Assembly: GCF_036567905.1 (NCBI RefSeq)
Contig: NZ_DATCTO010000013.1
Coordinates: forward strand, 1-64,000
Source of the DNA: Candidatus Binatus sp.
GTDB taxonomy: Bacteria; Desulfobacterota; Binatia; Binatales; Binataceae
Direction: 5' to 3'
Length of the DNA stretch: 64,000 nt
Part shown: piece after piece, positions 7,966 through 16,136 of the stretch
Numbering within the stretch: position 1 is the first letter of the stretch
How the letters are laid out: each line of letters opens with the position of its first letter
Translations under genes and position numbers: made by a program
Notes under the pieces: model-generated
Told to the model about the DNA's origin: nothing
What the model saw: only the letters and a program-made list of their open reading frames with translations
The model's database searches: none

Positions 7966-8955
7966 ATGAAAGCCGTCGCCACATTGCCGCTCTATTCGGC
8001 CCCGCCCGAAGACCTCGAAGCCACCCGCGGCGTCGAGTTTATCGAGATGCCGGTGCGGCAGATTCTCAATCGATGCGACAGCCCGCGCGTGCCGTTTCGA
8101 TGGACGATCAACCCGTATCGCGGCTGCGAGTTCGGATGCGGGTACTGCTACGCGCGCTACACTCACGATTTTCTCGAGCTGCGCGACCCGATGGACTTCG
8201 AGCGCAGAATTTTCGTCAAGCGGATGGCGGCCGAGGTGCTGGCGCGCACGCTCTCGCGCACGCCGATCGGCACCGACGCGATCGCAATCGGCACGGCGAC
8301 CGACCCGTATCAGCCGGCCGAGCGGAAATACGGGCTGACGCGCTCGATGCTCGAGGTTTTTGCGCAACTGTCGGGGCTGGAGCTGTCGATCACGACCAAA
8401 TCCAGCTTGATCGTCCGCGACCTCGAGTGGCTCAAAAAGATTAATCGGCGCTCGAAGCTGTCGGTGAACTTCTCGCTGATAACGCTCGATCGAAAACTGC
8501 AACGAATCCTCGAGCCGCGAGCGCCGCGTCCGGGCCTGCGGCTGCGCGCGCTGCTGGAGCTGGCGCGGGCGGGTATCCGGTGCAACGTGCTGATGATGCC
8601 GATGATTCCGGGGCTGACGGACGATCCCGCGGCGATCGAGAGCGTGATTCGCGGAGCGCATCGCGCGGGCGCGTCGGCAGTGTGGTGGCGTTCGCTGTTT
8701 CTAAAACCCGCGGCGGCGCGCCGCTTCATTCCATTGGTCAGGGAGCGATTCCCGCATCTGGCGGAGCGTATCGACATGTTTTACGCGCGCGCCGAGTACG
8801 TTCCGCGTGCGTACGACGATCGGATGGGCGTGATTTTCGATCGCATTCGCGCGCGCTACGGCTTCCCTATCGAGCACGAACGCTGCACGGTGCGGCCGGC
8901 CGCCGCGCCGCAGCCGCGCCAGTTATCGCTCGGCGGCCTTGTGGAATTTCGCTAG
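7966..8955 (+). CDS. Radical SAM protein of the SPL-like/Rv2578c type
   Basis: 329 residues. The iron-sulphur motif C-x3-C-x2-C appears in YRGCEFGCGYCYARYTH near residues 52-68, followed by a (beta/alpha)6 barrel with GTATDPYQPAE, STTKS-like ITTKSSLI and the MMPMIPGLTDD strand. This pattern is typical of the spore-photoproduct-lyase-like bacterial radical SAM family that includes Rv2578c. The specific reaction of that family is not established, and this organism gives no sign of sporulation. The start ATG 7966 leaves a 185-bp divergent gap to the SDR gene. Confidence 0.8.
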   Translation: MKAVATLPLYSAPPEDLEATRGVEFIEMPVRQILNRCDSPRVPFRWTINPYRGCEFGCGYCYARYTHDFLELRDPMDFERRIFVKRMAAEVLARTLSRTPIGTDAIAIGTATDPYQPAERKYGLTRSMLEVFAQLSGLELSITTKSSLIVRDLEWLKKINRRSKLSVNFSLITLDRKLQRILEPRAPRPGLRLRALLELARAGIRCNVLMMPMIPGLTDDPAAIESVIRGAHRAGASAVWWRSLFLKPAAARRFIPLVRERFPHLAERIDMFYARAEYVPRAYDDRMGVIFDRIRARYGFPIEHERCTVRPAAAPQPRQLSLGGLVEFR

Positions 8956-9695
8956 TACCCAATGAAAACCGGCATGTACCTGGTTACTTCGACGTCGTAG
9001 CCTTCGATTTTCGGCGGTGCGGCGCGCCGAACTTTGTCGAGGCTCGCGTCTTCCTCGACTTCCACGTTGATGAAGATGCCGTCATCCGTGGGATCGAGCT
9101 CGACCTTGGCCACGTGCGGGATTTTCGTCAGTTCGTCGAGATGGCGTCGTCGCGCTTCGTCGGCCGCCTGCAGCTCGGGACTGTAGCTCGCGTCTGCTAC
9201 CAGATCGAATGTGGTCGTTCGCGATTTGCCGCCTTTGCCGATGATTACTTTCACCTGCCCACGGCTGGCGCCCGATTGCTCTGGACAGAACCTGATTTCC
9301 GCGGCGCAGCGCTTTCCGGGGAGCAGATGGCCGCACGGATCGGGCTTCGAGCAGTCTCGTTCTTCTCCGTTTGGACTCTCACCCAAACCCCAGGACCCGG
9401 TCCCGCTAGTATCTTCCTCCGAAAAACCTGCACCGCTGAACTCGAGCTTCACTTCGACCGGCGCGTCGGAGTTGTTGGTGACGGCAACGGTGTCGCATGA
9501 GGAGCATTTCTGAAACTCGGCGCTCGCGCATCTGGACTCCGCGGACGGCTTCGGCGGCGGCATCGATGGGCCGCATTGCCACTTGCCGTAGTCGGAATCG
9601 TTAAGAAGACCGACCTGAACTGTGCCGGCGCTGAGGGACGCCGCCCGGATCAGCAGAACAGCCGCCGCAAGCGCAACTTTAGATGCGATTCCCAT
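8952..9695 (-). CDS. Exported cysteine-rich protein, function unknown
   Basis: 247 residues with a signal peptide at 1-23 (ending LSAG). The central part (about 60-170) reads as a beta-rich ASH/DUF1573-like domain: VAVTNNSDAPVEVKLEFSG and LLPGKRCAAEIRFCPEQSG follow the pattern seen in abnormal-spindle/choice-of-anchor repeats, with many cysteines (CSSC, CSKPDPC, C..C) that could form periplasmic disulphides. The C-terminal 75 residues hold a charged helix and a small alpha/beta unit. I recognise no specific name. Its stop overlaps the end of the convergent radical SAM gene by 4 bases. Confidence 0.6.
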   Translation of the reverse strand: MGIASKVALAAAVLLIRAASLSAGTVQVGLLNDSDYGKWQCGPSMPPPKPSAESRCASAEFQKCSSCDTVAVTNNSDAPVEVKLEFSGAGFSEEDTSGTGSWGLGESPNGEERDCSKPDPCGHLLPGKRCAAEIRFCPEQSGASRGQVKVIIGKGGKSRTTTFDLVADASYSPELQAADEARRRHLDELTKIPHVAKVELDPTDDGIFINVEVEEDASLDKVRRAAPPKIEGYDVEVTRYMPVFIGY

Positions 9696-9734
9696 TACCC
9701 CCGAATCTCAGGATGACACAAAAGAACTCTGACA

Positions 9735-9795
9735 GGGACGAAGTCCCGCATCTTTTCTTTCTTTTCGTAATACTGGGTGCAGGGGTTGCCCCTGC
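9735..9795. repeat. Dispersed repeat abutting the tRNA-Leu 3' end
   Basis: The GGGACGAAGTCCC hairpin at 9735-9747, a pyrimidine-rich linker, and the palindrome variant GCAGGGGTTGCCCCTGC at 9779-9795. In the direction of tRNA transcription (minus) the palindrome begins at the very next base after the encoded CCA, so it would fold directly behind the tRNA. It could help processing or termination (inference). Confidence 0.8.
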
Positions 9796-9881
9796 TGGTG
9801 CGCGGGGCGGGACTTGAACCCGCACGGTATTGCTACCACCAGCCCCTCAAACTGGCGTGTCTGCCATTCCACCACCCGCGC
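9796..9881 (-). tRNA. tRNA-Leu (GAG anticodon)
   Basis: 86 bases including an encoded CCA. Acceptor arms GCGCGGG/CCCGCGC pair fully. The anticodon stem CCAGT/GCTGG encloses loop TTGAGGG with anticodon GAG, reading CUC/CUU leucine codons. A long class II variable arm and T arm GCGGG-TTCAAGT-CCCGC are present. It lies directly downstream of secG on the same strand, so it may be co-transcribed with the glycolytic run. Confidence 0.93.
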
Positions 9882-9958
9882 ATCGTGCATGCCGGCCGGA
9901 GCGAGGTTGAGGGTCTGAGCGCTCCGGCGCGAATTCGAAAGTACAGCTACTGCTTCTA

Positions 9959-10342
9959 TTACTTCGCCGACGACGGCGTCGCGGCTCCGGCGGGAGGTTG
10001 ACCGGCCGGGGCCGGCGCCGCGGGAAGCGCGTTTTTGGGCGCCTGCTTCGACGCCGGCATCACGCTCGACGCGGGCGCCGACGAAAACGGCCGATCGAAG
10101 ATACTGCCGGTCACGCGCCGCGCCGAACTCAGCGCCAGGAAGATCGAGCTGGCGAAAAAAATAATCGCCAGCGTCCAGGTCGCCTTGGTCAGCGCGTTGC
10201 CTGCGCCGCTGGCGCCGAAGACGGTCTGGCTCGAGCCGCCGAAAACGGCGCCGACTTCCGCACCCTTGCCCTGCTGCAGCAGGATAATGATGCACATAGC
10301 CACGCAGACGATCACGTGAATCGAAACGACGATTGAAACCAT
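9959..10342 (-). CDS. secG: Preprotein translocase subunit SecG
   Basis: 127 residues with the SecG layout: TM1 at about 3-22 (IVVSIHVIVCVAMCIIILLQQ), the cytoplasmic QQGKGAEVGAVFGGSSQTVFGASGAGN signature, TM2 at about 55-75, then an Ala/Pro-rich tail of about 45 residues. SecG associates with SecYE and stimulates protein export. It follows tpiA by 10 bases on the minus strand. The tpiA-secG-tRNA-Leu arrangement is the common one in proteobacteria, which supports both calls. Confidence 0.92.
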   Translation of the reverse strand: MVSIVVSIHVIVCVAMCIIILLQQGKGAEVGAVFGGSSQTVFGASGAGNALTKATWTLAIIFFASSIFLALSSARRVTGSIFDRPFSSAPASSVMPASKQAPKNALPAAPAPAGQPPAGAATPSSAK

Positions 10343-10352
10343 TTTGTCTTCT

Positions 10353-11126
10353 TCAGCGAGTCCGCGCCCGAACGATGCGCGCGAACGAGTCAGCCTTTAA
10401 GCTTGCCCCGCCGACCAGAGCCCCGTCAATATCGGGCTTGGAGACGAGCGAGTCAACATTGTCGGCGTTTACGCTGCCGCCGTAGATAATCCGCATCGCC
10501 GACGCGCGCTCGGGGCCGTAGCGTTGGAGGATGGCGCCGCGGATCGCTGCGTGGACAGAATCGGCCTGGTCGGGCGTCGCGTTGCGCCCGGTGCCAATCG
10601 CCCACACCGGCTCGTACGCAATCGCGACTGCGCTGACATGATCGTCGCCAACGTTCTCGAGCCCGAGCCGAAGCTGGCGCAGCACGACATCGAGCGCACG
10701 GCCGCTGTCGTGTTCCGCCTGGGTTTCGCCGACGCACAGAATCGGCGCCATTGCGTGCTTGAGCGCGGCCAGCACTTTGCGGTTAATCAGTTCGTCGCTT
10801 TCATGAAAGATGTGGCGGCGCTCCGAATGGCCGGCGATGACGCAGGTCACGCCATAGGCCTTCAGCATCGGCGGCGACACTTCGCCGGTGAACGCGCCTT
10901 TATCCTCGTAGTGCATATTTTGCGCGCCCAGCAGGATCGACGAGCCCGCGAGCGCATCCGCCACGGCCGGGATGAGAATGGCGGGCGGCGCGACCATCAC
11001 GTCGCGATCTTTGGCCAGCGCCGCGGCGTCGCGATCGATCTCGGCGCGGATAGCGGCGATGAGCGCGCGGGCCTCGAGCGGCCCAAGATTCATCTTCCAG
11101 TTTCCGGCGATTAGTTTTTTGCGCAC
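10353..11126 (-). CDS. tpiA: Triosephosphate isomerase
   Basis: 257 residues, full length for the family. It starts at GTG 11126 with AAGGA six bases upstream. Motifs: AGNWKMN (Asn/Lys substrate site), CVIAGHSERR (electrophile His), the catalytic Glu in IAYEPVWAIGTGRNATPDQ with the mobile loop, and IIYGGSVNADN plus LVGGASL phosphate-binding residues. It interconverts dihydroxyacetone phosphate and glyceraldehyde-3-phosphate in glycolysis and gluconeogenesis. Twenty-five bases separate it from pgk. Confidence 0.97.
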   Translation of the reverse strand: MRKKLIAGNWKMNLGPLEARALIAAIRAEIDRDAAALAKDRDVMVAPPAILIPAVADALAGSSILLGAQNMHYEDKGAFTGEVSPPMLKAYGVTCVIAGHSERRHIFHESDELINRKVLAALKHAMAPILCVGETQAEHDSGRALDVVLRQLRLGLENVGDDHVSAVAIAYEPVWAIGTGRNATPDQADSVHAAIRGAILQRYGPERASAMRIIYGGSVNADNVDSLVSKPDIDGALVGGASLKADSFARIVRARTR

Positions 11127-11151
11127 GCGCGTCCTTCTTGTGTGTACGATG

Positions 11152-12327
11152 TCAGACTTCGAGCGCCTTCACGCCCGGCAGCTCGCGACCTTCGAGAAAT
11201 TCCAGCGTGGCTCCGCCGCCGGTCGAGATATGGGTGAACTTGCTCGCCCACGGCGCATGGGCGAAGGCCGCAGCCGTGTCGCCGCCGCCGATAATCGAAA
11301 TGACGCCCGCTTGATTGGCGAGCGCCTCGCCGACTCGCAGGGTGGCGCCGGCGAACGCCGGGAGCTCGAAAAATCCGAGCGGGCCGTTCCATATAACGGT
11401 TTTGGCGCGGGCGATTTCCGCGATAAACGCCGCCGCGGTATCCGGTCCGATGTCGAGCCCGATCATGTCGGAGGGAATAACGGCGACGGTATGAGGAGTC
11501 GCGTCGGCTTCGGGAGCGGATGCGACAATATGATCCGACGGCAGGACGATTTTGACGCCTTTGCGCGCGGCCTCGGCGAGCAATTCCTTTGCCAGCTCGA
11601 GCTTGTCGTCTTCGACGCGCGAGCGGCCGACGGCGACGCCCTGAGCCTTGAGAAACGTGTACGCCATCGCGCCGCCAATCAGGATCGCATCGACCTTGGT
11701 CAGCAGATTTCTGATGAGGCCGATCTTGTCGGAGACTTTTGCGCCGCCCAGGATCGCGACCGACGGGTGCTGCGGATTCTCGGTGACCGCGCGCAACGCC
11801 TGGAGCTCGCGCATCATCAGGAATCCGGCCGCGCGCTCGGCGATGAAGCGTGTGACGCCGACGGTCGAGGCGTGCGCGCGATGAGCGGAGCCGAAGCCGT
11901 CGTTCACGTAGACCTGTTTGTGGCGCGCCAGCTCATGCGAGAAGTCGCGATCGTTGGCTTCCTCTTCTTTGTGGAAGCGCAGATTTTCGAGCAGGATCGC
12001 GTCGCCCGGCTTGAGCGCCTCGATCATTTTGCCGGTGTGATCGCCGATGCAGTCGGGCGCGAGCGCAACCTTGCGCCCGAGCGCCTTGGATAGATACTCG
12101 GCGACCGGCTTGAGGCTGAGCGCGGCGCTGCGCTCTTTGGGACGCCCCAGATGCGAGCAGAGCACCGCGGTTGCGCCGTGGTCGAGGAGGTAGCGGATGG
12201 TGTCGAGGCTCGCGTCGATTCGCGCCGGGTCCTGGATTTTTCCCTCGGCGATCGGCACGTTAAAATCGCATCGCACAAGCACCTTCTTGTCTTTGAACTG
12301 AAGGCGCGTAATCGGTACTACGGGCAT
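11152..12327 (-). CDS. pgk: Phosphoglycerate kinase
   Basis: 391 residues, usual length. The N-terminal signature [20 protein letters not shown] and [15 protein letters not shown] are followed by the nucleotide-binding C-terminal domain with [18 protein letters not shown] and the final [11 protein letters not shown] loop. It transfers phosphate from 1,3-bisphosphoglycerate to ADP. In related genomes pgk directly follows gap; here a restriction-modification module separates them, so pgk-tpiA-secG needs either read-through or its own promoter. An AT-richer stretch upstream (12350-12480) could hold one, but I cannot place it confidently. Confidence 0.97.
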   Translation of the reverse strand: MPVVPITRLQFKDKKVLVRCDFNVPIAEGKIQDPARIDASLDTIRYLLDHGATAVLCSHLGRPKERSAALSLKPVAEYLSKALGRKVALAPDCIGDHTGKMIEALKPGDAILLENLRFHKEEEANDRDFSHELARHKQVYVNDGFGSAHRAHASTVGVTRFIAERAAGFLMMRELQALRAVTENPQHPSVAILGGAKVSDKIGLIRNLLTKVDAILIGGAMAYTFLKAQGVAVGRSRVEDDKLELAKELLAEAARKGVKIVLPSDHIVASAPEADATPHTVAVIPSDMIGLDIGPDTAAAFIAEIARAKTVIWNGPLGFFELPAFAGATLRVGEALANQAGVISIIGGGDTAAAFAHAPWASKFTHISTGGGATLEFLEGRELPGVKALEV

Positions 12328-12479
12328 CTGGGGCGCCTGCTCAATCTCGGGTCGCTACTGACGCATTTTGAATTTTGCCACACTTCGGGCGAGTAATTTA
12401 ACAGGATGCGGAAAAACATGCGATTGGAAAGAGCATTGCTTTTCACGGCAATGGAACGAGGTGCACTCGCGCCGTCTAC

Positions 12480-13463
12480 TTAAAAGAGCGATGTCTGTAG
12501 TGCGCGTGGAGCCGGTTCTGCCAGCCGTTCCGGTAGGCGCGCCAATTCGCCCTCGAATCGAAACCTGCTCGCCTCAAGGTAGGGCGAGTGACTCTCGATG
12601 GCTATCCATTTGCGGCCCTCGCGTTCGCAAGCCTCGCCCGTCGTGTTGCTTCCAGCAAAGGGGTCGAGAACCAAATCGCCAAGGTCGGTAAGGAATCGAA
12701 TGAAGAAAGCCGGCACCTGAACAGGAAAACGAGCCGGATGAGGCTTGATATTGTTCAGCTTGCATAGTTCAAGATAGCGCCCGTTGGCGTCGTTGTTGCC
12801 GTGCACCAGAAGATTCGATGGAATGGAACCGCCGCGATCGGTGAATTTCTTCGTAATGATATGTCCGGACGGACGGACTTTCGGTCTGTATCCGCGTTTT
12901 ACCAGCCGTCGCATGTCTGGGCTGTATTCATTCAGCACGCGCTGATTGTCCGCCTTCGGGTCGGGCGTCTTTGACAGCCACCAAAGACAGTTGACTGCGT
13001 CTTTCATCCGGACCTTTCGGACTGTTACCCATTCTGCGGGTGAGGGAAGCTTCGCTGGATTGTACCAATAGAATTCTTGCGCCAGGTAGAAACCGACCTC
13101 CCGAACCAGAGCAATCAACAAATCGAAATGATACAAGGAGCGGGTCGGCTTACCGGGTGTCCAGGCACCGCCGATGTCGATCACAAAACTGCCGTCGTCT
13201 CGCAAGAGGCGGTGTACTTCGCGTGCGAACGGTAGAAACCACTCCACGTAATCGCGCTGGTTCGCGTTGCCGTATTCCTTCTTGAAGTGAAGTGCATAGG
13301 GCGGTGAGGTGAAAGCGAGATTGACGGTCCCAGCCGCAAGCCCGGGCATAAAGGGCAGGGAATCCGCTGCGTAGGCGCGACCCAGCTTCGTTTCGTAAAG
13401 CGGTTTCGTCGGCAACTGCGGGTCGCCGGAGTGCCCGCTACTTAATCGCGTCCTTGAAGGCAT
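12480..13463 (-). CDS. Type II DNA methyltransferase, beta group (N4-cytosine or N6-adenine)
   Basis: 327 residues. Motif [10 protein letters not shown] near residues 51-58, precedes motif [16 protein letters not shown] near 264-278. This order defines the beta group; SPPY at the catalytic site leans to N4-cytosine methylation. Between them lies a specificity-bearing stretch with several basic segments. It overlaps the end of the upstream nuclease gene by 26 bases on the same strand, so the two are translationally linked. It should protect host DNA from the partner nuclease. The recognition sequence is unknown. The base composition is less GC-rich than the flanking glycolytic genes. Confidence 0.85.
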   Translation of the reverse strand: MPSRTRLSSGHSGDPQLPTKPLYETKLGRAYAADSLPFMPGLAAGTVNLAFTSPPYALHFKKEYGNANQRDYVEWFLPFAREVHRLLRDDGSFVIDIGGAWTPGKPTRSLYHFDLLIALVREVGFYLAQEFYWYNPAKLPSPAEWVTVRKVRMKDAVNCLWWLSKTPDPKADNQRVLNEYSPDMRRLVKRGYRPKVRPSGHIITKKFTDRGGSIPSNLLVHGNNDANGRYLELCKLNNIKPHPARFPVQVPAFFIRFLTDLGDLVLDPFAGSNTTGEACEREGRKWIAIESHSPYLEASRFRFEGELARLPERLAEPAPRALQTSLF

Positions 13464-13986
13464 CTAATAGATCATAGCTCCAAAAGCCTTCCGGTTGGAG
13501 CGGAACGGGCTGCATTATCGTAAGAAATTCTGCTAGCGGCTTGGGCCGTCTGGTGAGACGGCGGGTCGCCACAAAAAGGTATTCCCACTTTCCGGTGAAA
13601 TTAAAGAGACACGCAGCGAGCACGTCGAATTCCTCCGGCTTGTAGCCGCGTGTAGGCTCGCCTTTCTTGTTGTTGCGGGTCTTCTGGAGTTCGACGCGCG
13701 CCGATTCCTTAGGATGTTTGGTCTGGCCAGGCGACCGGACGTTCTTGCACTCGACCTTAAACTCCCGACCTGCATAGGACACGACAAAATCTGGTTGACC
13801 GTCCTTGTCTTGCCAGATGACGCTTTGGAGAGCACTTTCCTGTTGCATTTGTTCGAGCTTCTGAAAGAGGAACCACTCGGCAAGCTTGCCCTTCACGTCC
13901 ACCTGCGCTCGAAATCCGCGCTCTATAGCGGACAGAATATCCCATGCTGTGGTGTCCCATTTCTCTTCGAGCGGATGCTTCTTCAT
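13438..13986 (-). CDS. Restriction endonuclease of the PD-(D/E)XK fold (predicted)
   Basis: 182 residues. The core reads [21 protein letters not shown] near 62-82: a PD motif, then about a dozen residues and E-C-K, the canonical PD...ExK metal site of type II nucleases, with conserved hydrophobic strands around it. It sits between a small XRE regulator (4-base ATGA overlap upstream) and a beta-group methyltransferase (26-base overlap downstream), which is the layout of C-protein-controlled type II systems. No family name can be assigned, which is normal for restriction enzymes. Confidence 0.75.
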   Translation of the reverse strand: MKKHPLEEKWDTTAWDILSAIERGFRAQVDVKGKLAEWFLFQKLEQMQQESALQSVIWQDKDGQPDFVVSYAGREFKVECKNVRSPGQTKHPKESARVELQKTRNNKKGEPTRGYKPEEFDVLAACLFNFTGKWEYLFVATRRLTRRPKPLAEFLTIMQPVPLQPEGFWSYDLLDAFKDAIK

Positions 13987-14204
13987 CTCGCACCGCGCTC
14001 GGGAAAAAGCTCGCGCACCGCCACGCCAAGGGCTTGCGCAAGGTCACAAATAACGCGGAGAGTGGGATTCCTCTCACCCCGCTCGATACCGCCGACATAG
14101 GTCCAGTGTCGCCCGCATTTGACGGCGAGAGCTTCCTGGGTCCAACCTCGCTGTTCGCGAAGCTCGCGAACGCGTCGGCCGAATACGATAGAGGGCGACG
14201 CCAC
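13983..14204 (-). CDS. XRE-type controller (C) protein of the R-M system
   Basis: 73 residues starting at GTG 14204. The whole protein is one helix-turn-helix domain: VRELREQRGWTQEALAVKCG then YVGGIERGERNPTL and ICDLAQALGV. This size and position match C proteins, dimeric regulators that delay nuclease expression until methylation is established. Its stop overlaps the nuclease ATG (ATGA). A candidate C-box operator lies 24-50 bases upstream. Had it been an unrelated repressor, the tight overlap with the nuclease would be hard to explain. Confidence 0.8.
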   Translation of the reverse strand: MASPSIVFGRRVRELREQRGWTQEALAVKCGRHWTYVGGIERGERNPTLRVICDLAQALGVAVRELFPERGAR

Positions 14205-14227
14205 AATCGCATGAAAGCCGAAATGAA

Positions 14228-14253
14228 GACGATGTTTCTAGAGACTATAAGTA
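14228..14253 (-). promoter_or_regulatory. Candidate C-box operator for the R-M controller
   Basis: On the minus strand the sequence fits TACT-N3-AGTC-N4-GAAA-N3-CGTC. Known C-boxes have the form GACT-N3-AGTC-N4-GACT-N3-AGTC, so the first box is near perfect (ACTTATAGTC) and the second degenerate, as in many systems. TATAGT inside the first box could double as the -10 element. It ends 24 bases before the GTG of the controller gene. Confidence 0.5.
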
Positions 14254-14276
14254 TTGTGCACCATGCGCCGCGCGCC

Positions 14277-14369
14277 ATGCTCGCCGAGATCCACAATGGG
14301 TTCACCGAGGGCTTCGACACGGCAGACCTGAAGAACGCCAAGGCGCTGCTCGAGGAGCTAAACGCTCAG
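14277..14369 (+). pseudogene. C-terminal remnant of an adenylate-cyclase/ATPase-type protein
   Basis: The plus-strand translation contains MLAEIHNGFTEGFDTADL followed by KNAKALLEEL. This is the conserved tail (usually ...YGWFTEGFDTADLKDAKALLDEL) of large bacterial adenylate cyclase/predicted-ATPase proteins with TPR regions. Nothing of the rest of such a gene is present, and the frame simply runs on antisense into gap. It is best read as a relic carried in with, or left by, the R-M insertion. Confidence 0.55.
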
Positions 14370-14408
14370 CCGGTTCGGTCTGACCTCAGGCTGAAATACT
14401 CCGATGCG

Positions 14409-15413
14409 CTACAGGCGCTCCGCGACGAACGCGGCGACGTCCGCGAGCCGGTTCGAGTAGCCCCATTCGTTGTCGTACCACGAAAATACTTTCACCAGCC
14501 TGTTTCCAATCACCTTGGTCAACGGCGCGTCGAAGATCGACGAATGCGGATCGCCGTTGAGATCGATCGAGACGATGGGCGCGTCGCTGTAGGCGAGAAT
14601 CCCCTTGAGCGGGCCGTCGGCCGCCGCCTTCATCGCGGCGTTGACGGATTTTACCTCGGCGTCCTTGTCAAGCGTCACGGTCAGGTCAACCAGCGAGACG
14701 TTCGCCGTCGGCACTCTGATCGCGAGTCCGTCGAGCTTGCCCTTGAGCGCGGGCAGCACCAGGCCGATCGCTTTGGCGGCGCCGGTCGAGGTCGGGATCA
14801 TCGAGACCGCGGCGGAGCGCGCGCGCCGCAAATCCTTGTGCGGCCCATCCTGCAGGTTCTGATCCGAGGTGTAGCTATGCACCGTGGTCATCAGGCCGTG
14901 GACGATTCCGAAGCTGTCGTGCAGGACCTTGCCGATCGGCGCGAGGCAGTTGGTGGTGCACGAGGCGTTGGAAATCACGTCGTGCTTATTCGCGTCGTAA
15001 GCATCCTGGTTGACGCCCAGGCATAGCGTGACGTCGGCGCCGTCGGCGGGCGCGCTGATAACGACTTTTTTCGCGCCGGCGGAAAGATGCATCGCGGCCT
15101 TGTCGCGCGCCGTGAACAGGCCGGTGGATTCGACGACCACCTGCACGCCGAGTTTGCTCCACGGCAATTTGGCGGGATCGCGCTCCGCCAGCACCTGGAG
15201 CGGCTTGCCGTCGAGGAAAATAATCCCGCCTTCGGCCTTGACCTCATGGCGCAGGGTGCCGTGGATGGAATCGTATTTGAGCAGATGCGCGAGGGTGGGC
15301 GCGTCGGTGATGTCGTTGACGGCTACGATCTCGAGTTCCTTTTTGGCCAGGGCCGCGCGCAGGAACATTCTGCCGATCCGGCCGAATCCGTTTATCCCGA
15401 CTTTTATCGCCAC
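14409..15413 (-). CDS. gap: Glyceraldehyde-3-phosphate dehydrogenase, type I
   Basis: 334 residues, starting at GTG 15413 with GGAGG eight bases upstream. NAD-binding INGFGRIGR is at residues 7-15 and the catalytic Cys sits in SNASCTTNCLAP near 150. HSYTSDQNLQDGPHKDLRRAR, PTSTGAAKAIG and SWYDNEWGYSNR are all intact. Asp after the second strand (VNDI) fits NAD use. It should be first in a gap-pgk-tpiA-secG operon, but the R-M module lies immediately behind it. The antisense relic ends about 40 bases from its stop. Confidence 0.97.
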   Translation of the reverse strand: MAIKVGINGFGRIGRMFLRAALAKKELEIVAVNDITDAPTLAHLLKYDSIHGTLRHEVKAEGGIIFLDGKPLQVLAERDPAKLPWSKLGVQVVVESTGLFTARDKAAMHLSAGAKKVVISAPADGADVTLCLGVNQDAYDANKHDVISNASCTTNCLAPIGKVLHDSFGIVHGLMTTVHSYTSDQNLQDGPHKDLRRARSAAVSMIPTSTGAAKAIGLVLPALKGKLDGLAIRVPTANVSLVDLTVTLDKDAEVKSVNAAMKAAADGPLKGILAYSDAPIVSIDLNGDPHSSIFDAPLTKVIGNRLVKVFSWYDNEWGYSNRLADVAAFVAERL

Positions 15414-15683
15414 CGAAGGATCCTCCCGAGAGTGCGTTGCGTATCAGTGAAAAAGTGAACCCCTAAAGTACAACGACCCGAACCTTAAATAAGTCCGGGT
15501 CCGATGTGCAAGGGCGCTTCGACGGTTAATTCTACGCCGAGAAGGGTCGCGAATGTACGGGGCAGGGCTGAGCCCTGCACCCAGTAGTAATAAGACGCGA
15601 AAATCTGCGCAGCGCATCTTTTCGCGACTACGCGACGGAGCAGCCGCTGCCCTGACGGCCTCTTAGAACAGGTCAAGGGGGAT
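15414..15683. other. Gene-free interval upstream of gap with a palindrome B copy
   Basis: No gene seen. GCAGGGCTGAGCCCTGC is at 15562-15578, followed by ACCCAGTAGTAATAAG, the same linker as in the other repeat copies. The gap ribosome binding site occupies the first 15 bases. The gap promoter should lie in the AT-richer part near 15440-15500, but no convincing -35/-10 pair stands out. Confidence 0.6.
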
Positions 15684-16136
15684 CTACGGCGCCTGCGCCG
15701 GCAGCCGGGTAATCGAGCGCAAATATACGAACACCGCGCCCGAGAACAACACCACGTCCAGCGCGAGCTCTTGCCACATTCTCGATCGCGATGGCGCGCC
15801 GACCCCGAAGCAGCCGCAGTCGAGCGTGAGGCCTCGAAGCAGCGCGGACGCCAACGCCGTGAAAAACACCACAGAAATGACGGCGACCGCAAGCGCTCCG
15901 ACCCGCCTGGTCCGTGACCCGAGCAACAAGACGCCGCATGCGATCTCGAATGGCGGCAGACCCAGCGCGAGCAGGTTGATGAATACCGCTGGCACGATCG
16001 CGAATGCAGCAGTGCTATCGGCGAACTGCAGCGGGTCGCGGATCTTGTCGATGCCCGCGTAAATGAATACGGCGGCCACGGCTATGCTGACCGCGAGCAC
16101 CGCATAGTTGCGGCGCGAATTGTCCTGAGGCATCAT
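15684..16136 (-). CDS. MauE/DoxX-like redox membrane protein
   Basis: About 150 residues from ATG 16136, which overlaps the rhodanese stop (ATGATGA arrangement) and has AGGGAG upstream. Four hydrophobic helices alternate with short loops. The motif LDCGCFGVG after helix 3 is characteristic of MauE-type members of the DoxX superfamily and of VKOR-like quinone-linked thiol chemistry. Paired with an upstream membrane-anchored rhodanese, it probably handles thiol or sulphur oxidation at the inner membrane (inference from the pair, common in deltaproteobacteria and Binatota-like genomes). Confidence 0.7.
   Translation of the reverse strand: MMPQDNSRRNYAVLAVSIAVAAVFIYAGIDKIRDPLQFADSTAAFAIVPAVFINLLALGLPPFEIACGVLLLGSRTRRVGALAVAVISVVFFTALASALLRGLTLDCGCFGVGAPSRSRMWQELALDVVLFSGAVFVYLRSITRLPAQAP

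Noticed and set aside
12327..14409. A larger defence island around the R-M genes
   Set aside because: Both flanks are ordinary glycolytic genes; no further defence, phage or CRISPR genes are visible.
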